Assembly (NCBI GenBank): GCA_900553885.1
Contig: USFD01000119.1
Location: 1-8,002, forward strand
Source of the DNA: an uncultured Ruminococcus sp.
Lineage (GTDB): Bacteria; Bacillota; Clostridia; Lachnospirales; Lachnospiraceae
Direction of reading: 5' to 3'
DNA length: 8,002 nt
The notes under the pieces are model-generated. The model made no database searches, was not told where the DNA came from, and worked only from the letters and a program-made list of their open reading frames with translations. The position numbers and the translations under genes were made by a program. Positions within the stretch are counted from its first letter, which is position 1; every line of letters begins with the position of its first letter. Below are positions 6,769-8,002 of this stretch, piece by piece.

Positions 6769-7104
6769 TTACTTTAATAAATATTTTTCAAACGCTTTAT
6801 GATTATCAAAGTGGACTTCTCTAAAAAACAGAACTAACCAAATAATATAGGTTGGTATAGCCATATATGGGGTTAAAAAGCAGGATAATGTCGCTCCTGC
6901 TAACATTATAACAGTCCATATGAAGCACTGATTTCTTATATCACGAGAGATCTGAGCTTTATCATACATTGCCTGTTCTTCTTTAGAAAATGAATTAAAT
7001 CCTGAAACAAATTTAGTTGCTTTTTCCTTAAAAATCGCAAATAACACACCTATAATTACAAATGGTATAACCAAAATTATACATGACCAAAATCCTATAT
7101 TCAT
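6769..7104 (-). CDS. DUF3784-type small membrane protein
   Basis: The 111-residue product has a hydrophobic N-terminal span (~4-24), a soluble segment with FVSGFNSFSKEEQAMYDK (~32-49), and two further spans (~60-78 and ~80-96) with a charged C-terminal tail. The GFN-SKEE-YD pattern after the first span is the hallmark of DUF3784 proteins, common and uncharacterised in Firmicutes. No catalytic motif is visible; its role is unknown. The ATG has an excellent ribosome binding site (AGAGGAGGT, about 7112-7120 on the plus coordinates). It is the last gene of a minus-strand group, 58 nt after the methyltransferase, and a terminator follows. It was probably transcribed together with the methyltransferase. 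Confidence 0.78.
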   Translation of the reverse strand: MNIGFWSCIILVIPFVIIGVLFAIFKEKATKFVSGFNSFSKEEQAMYDKAQISRDIRNQCFIWTVIMLAGATLSCFLTPYMAIPTYIIWLVLFFREVHFDNHKAFEKYLLK

Positions 7105-7162
7105 AATACATACCTCCTCTTAAAATACCAATTTCTCAGTTTCATAAACTGAAAGTTGTTTA

Positions 7163-7891
7163 TTAAACCTTTTTAACCTTAACCAACAACATCATAGGTC
7201 TACGCATTTCATTACACATTCCCGGCATACCCATCATATCTGCCGGAGGCATTGCTTCCTCAATAGCCTCAATTTGAAAACCACATTTTATAAGTGGATT
7301 CAATATCTGCGTTAATGTGTGGTGCTGTTTAATTACTCGTTGACCAAGAAAATTGGTTTCTCTTTCGCCTGTGTAATAGTAATTGTCGATTGGCCAATAT
7401 TTAGGTTTCCCATTTTCATCATAAATCCAATCCTCATTAACACCTGCGGTGAAAGTCGGATGTTCAATATTGAATAGGAAATACCCACCTACTTTTAATG
7501 TGCAATACACCTTTTGATAAATATTAGCTAAATTTTCGATATAGTGCAGTACCAGGTTAGAAACAACTAGGTCATAAGTATTTTCAGGATAAATGTATTC
7601 TTCAACACCGCAAACTTTATACTTGATTTTGTCATCAGAGTTATCAGCTACTGCTTTTGCAATCATTTTTTGACTACTATCAATACCAAGAATTTCAGTA
7701 GCTCCCATTTGTGCGGCATATTTGCAATGCCAACCGTAACCACATCCTAAATCCAAAACTTTTTTTCCCTGTAATTTAGGAAATAACGGTTGCAACTGAT
7801 GCCACTCTCCAGCAGCTTTCAGACCATCTTTGCTTCTTCCCATTTCCGCATATGCGGCAAAAAATTCACTATTATCGTAAATATTTCTCAT
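7163..7891 (-). CDS. Class I SAM-dependent methyltransferase
   Basis: The 242-residue product has a complete class I (Rossmann) methyltransferase core. Motif I is VLDLGCGYG at ~45-53, the SAM ribose-binding acidic residue is D71 in ILGIDSSQKM, the motif IV region is YDLVVSNLVLHYI at ~106-118, and LKVGGYFLFNIEHP follows at ~132-145. The start MRNIYDNSEFF and the ending RRPMMLLVKVKK are typical of a stand-alone ~240-residue small-molecule-type methyltransferase family common in Firmicutes. The substrate cannot be read from sequence, and no recognisable RNA- or DNA-binding domain is attached. The C-terminal stretch is Met-rich (MPPADMMGMPGM). The ATG has GGAGGT at 7905-7900. Neighbours are an unidentified gene 28 nt upstream and a DUF3784 membrane protein downstream, likely one operon, but they do not reveal the substrate. 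The gene looks intact. Confidence 0.88.
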   Translation of the reverse strand: MRNIYDNSEFFAAYAEMGRSKDGLKAAGEWHQLQPLFPKLQGKKVLDLGCGYGWHCKYAAQMGATEILGIDSSQKMIAKAVADNSDDKIKYKVCGVEEYIYPENTYDLVVSNLVLHYIENLANIYQKVYCTLKVGGYFLFNIEHPTFTAGVNEDWIYDENGKPKYWPIDNYYYTGERETNFLGQRVIKQHHTLTQILNPLIKCGFQIEAIEEAMPPADMMGMPGMCNEMRRPMMLLVKVKKV

Positions 7892-7919
7892 TGATAATTA
7901 CCTCCATAACTTCCGATTT

Positions 7920-8002
7920 CTATTTTTGTTTCCATAGCATGGTGTATTCTTTTTCACCAGTAGCTTCATCCAAACCTTCACATTGAATAATGAACCCTTC
8001 TC
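7920..8002 (-). CDS. C-terminal end of an unidentified protein (gene continues past window)
   Basis: On the minus strand one frame is open from the window edge to TAG at 7922-7920, encoding the last 26 residues, including EGFIIQCEGLDEATGEKEY and a final MLWKQK. The other two minus-strand readings are less convincing: one stops within a few codons, the other gives no protein-like pattern. The acidic, mixed composition and the 28-nt gap to the methyltransferase start support a real upstream gene in the same operon. I do not recognise the family from this fragment. Confidence 0.6.
   Translation of the reverse strand, partial: EGFIIQCEGLDEATGEKEYTMLWKQK

Noticed and set aside
1..8002. CRISPR array, toxin-antitoxin pair, restriction or other defence system
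   Set aside because: No regularly spaced repeats, and no nuclease, helicase or antitoxin-like genes. The methyltransferase looks like a small-molecule type with no restriction partner in view.

Overview
The window looks like an accessory stretch of a Gram-positive gut Firmicute, most likely a Clostridia/Lachnospiraceae-type genome. This rests on the strong AGGAGG-type ribosome binding sites, a cell-wall sorted surface protein with a C-terminal PPKTG sorting signal, and the mix of IS66, IS1182 and IS256 transposase relatives. The taxonomic placement is an inference from sequence style, with no marker gene to confirm it.

Layout, left to right. (1) Positions 1-1111 are the middle of an IS66-family element on the + strand: the C-terminal part of Orf2/TnpB (1-240), a 271-bp spacer ending in a good extended -10 promoter, and the first 200 codons of the Orf3/TnpC transposase. 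TnpC stops abruptly at the start of its catalytic domain. (2) Positions 1123-5130 (+) encode a complete 1335-residue surface protein: signal peptide, acidic Ser/Glu linker with a tandem repeat, long Gly/Asn-rich probable beta-solenoid, one InlB-type (Listeria-Bacteroides) repeat, a C-terminal module, and a PPKTG/transmembrane/basic-tail anchor. Its start codon lies 8 nt after the truncated TnpC stop, so it now appears to sit behind the IS66 promoter. (3) Positions 5131-5210 hold two hairpins, one terminator-like, between the surface gene and a convergent transposase. (4) Positions 5185-6642 (-) are two fused IS remnants. An IS1182-family transposase lacks its N-terminal domain but keeps a visible D-D-E triad. 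It is joined out of frame to the first ~90 codons of an IS256-family transposase, which itself carries a frameshift. (5) From about 6650 to the right edge the DNA becomes clearly more AT-rich. It carries a minus-strand operon: the tail of an unrecognised gene, a class I SAM-dependent methyltransferase and a small DUF3784-type membrane protein, closed by a convincing Rho-independent terminator.

The main theme is mosaic DNA: a long, apparently intact adhesin-like gene wedged between truncated insertion sequences. I do not see a defence system, CRISPR array, toxin-antitoxin pair or other clearly undescribed system. The points most worth checking are the IS66/surface-gene junction (possible promoter capture, or an assembly join at a repeat) and the chimeric IS1182/IS256 reading frame, whose first dozen residues are not transposase sequence.
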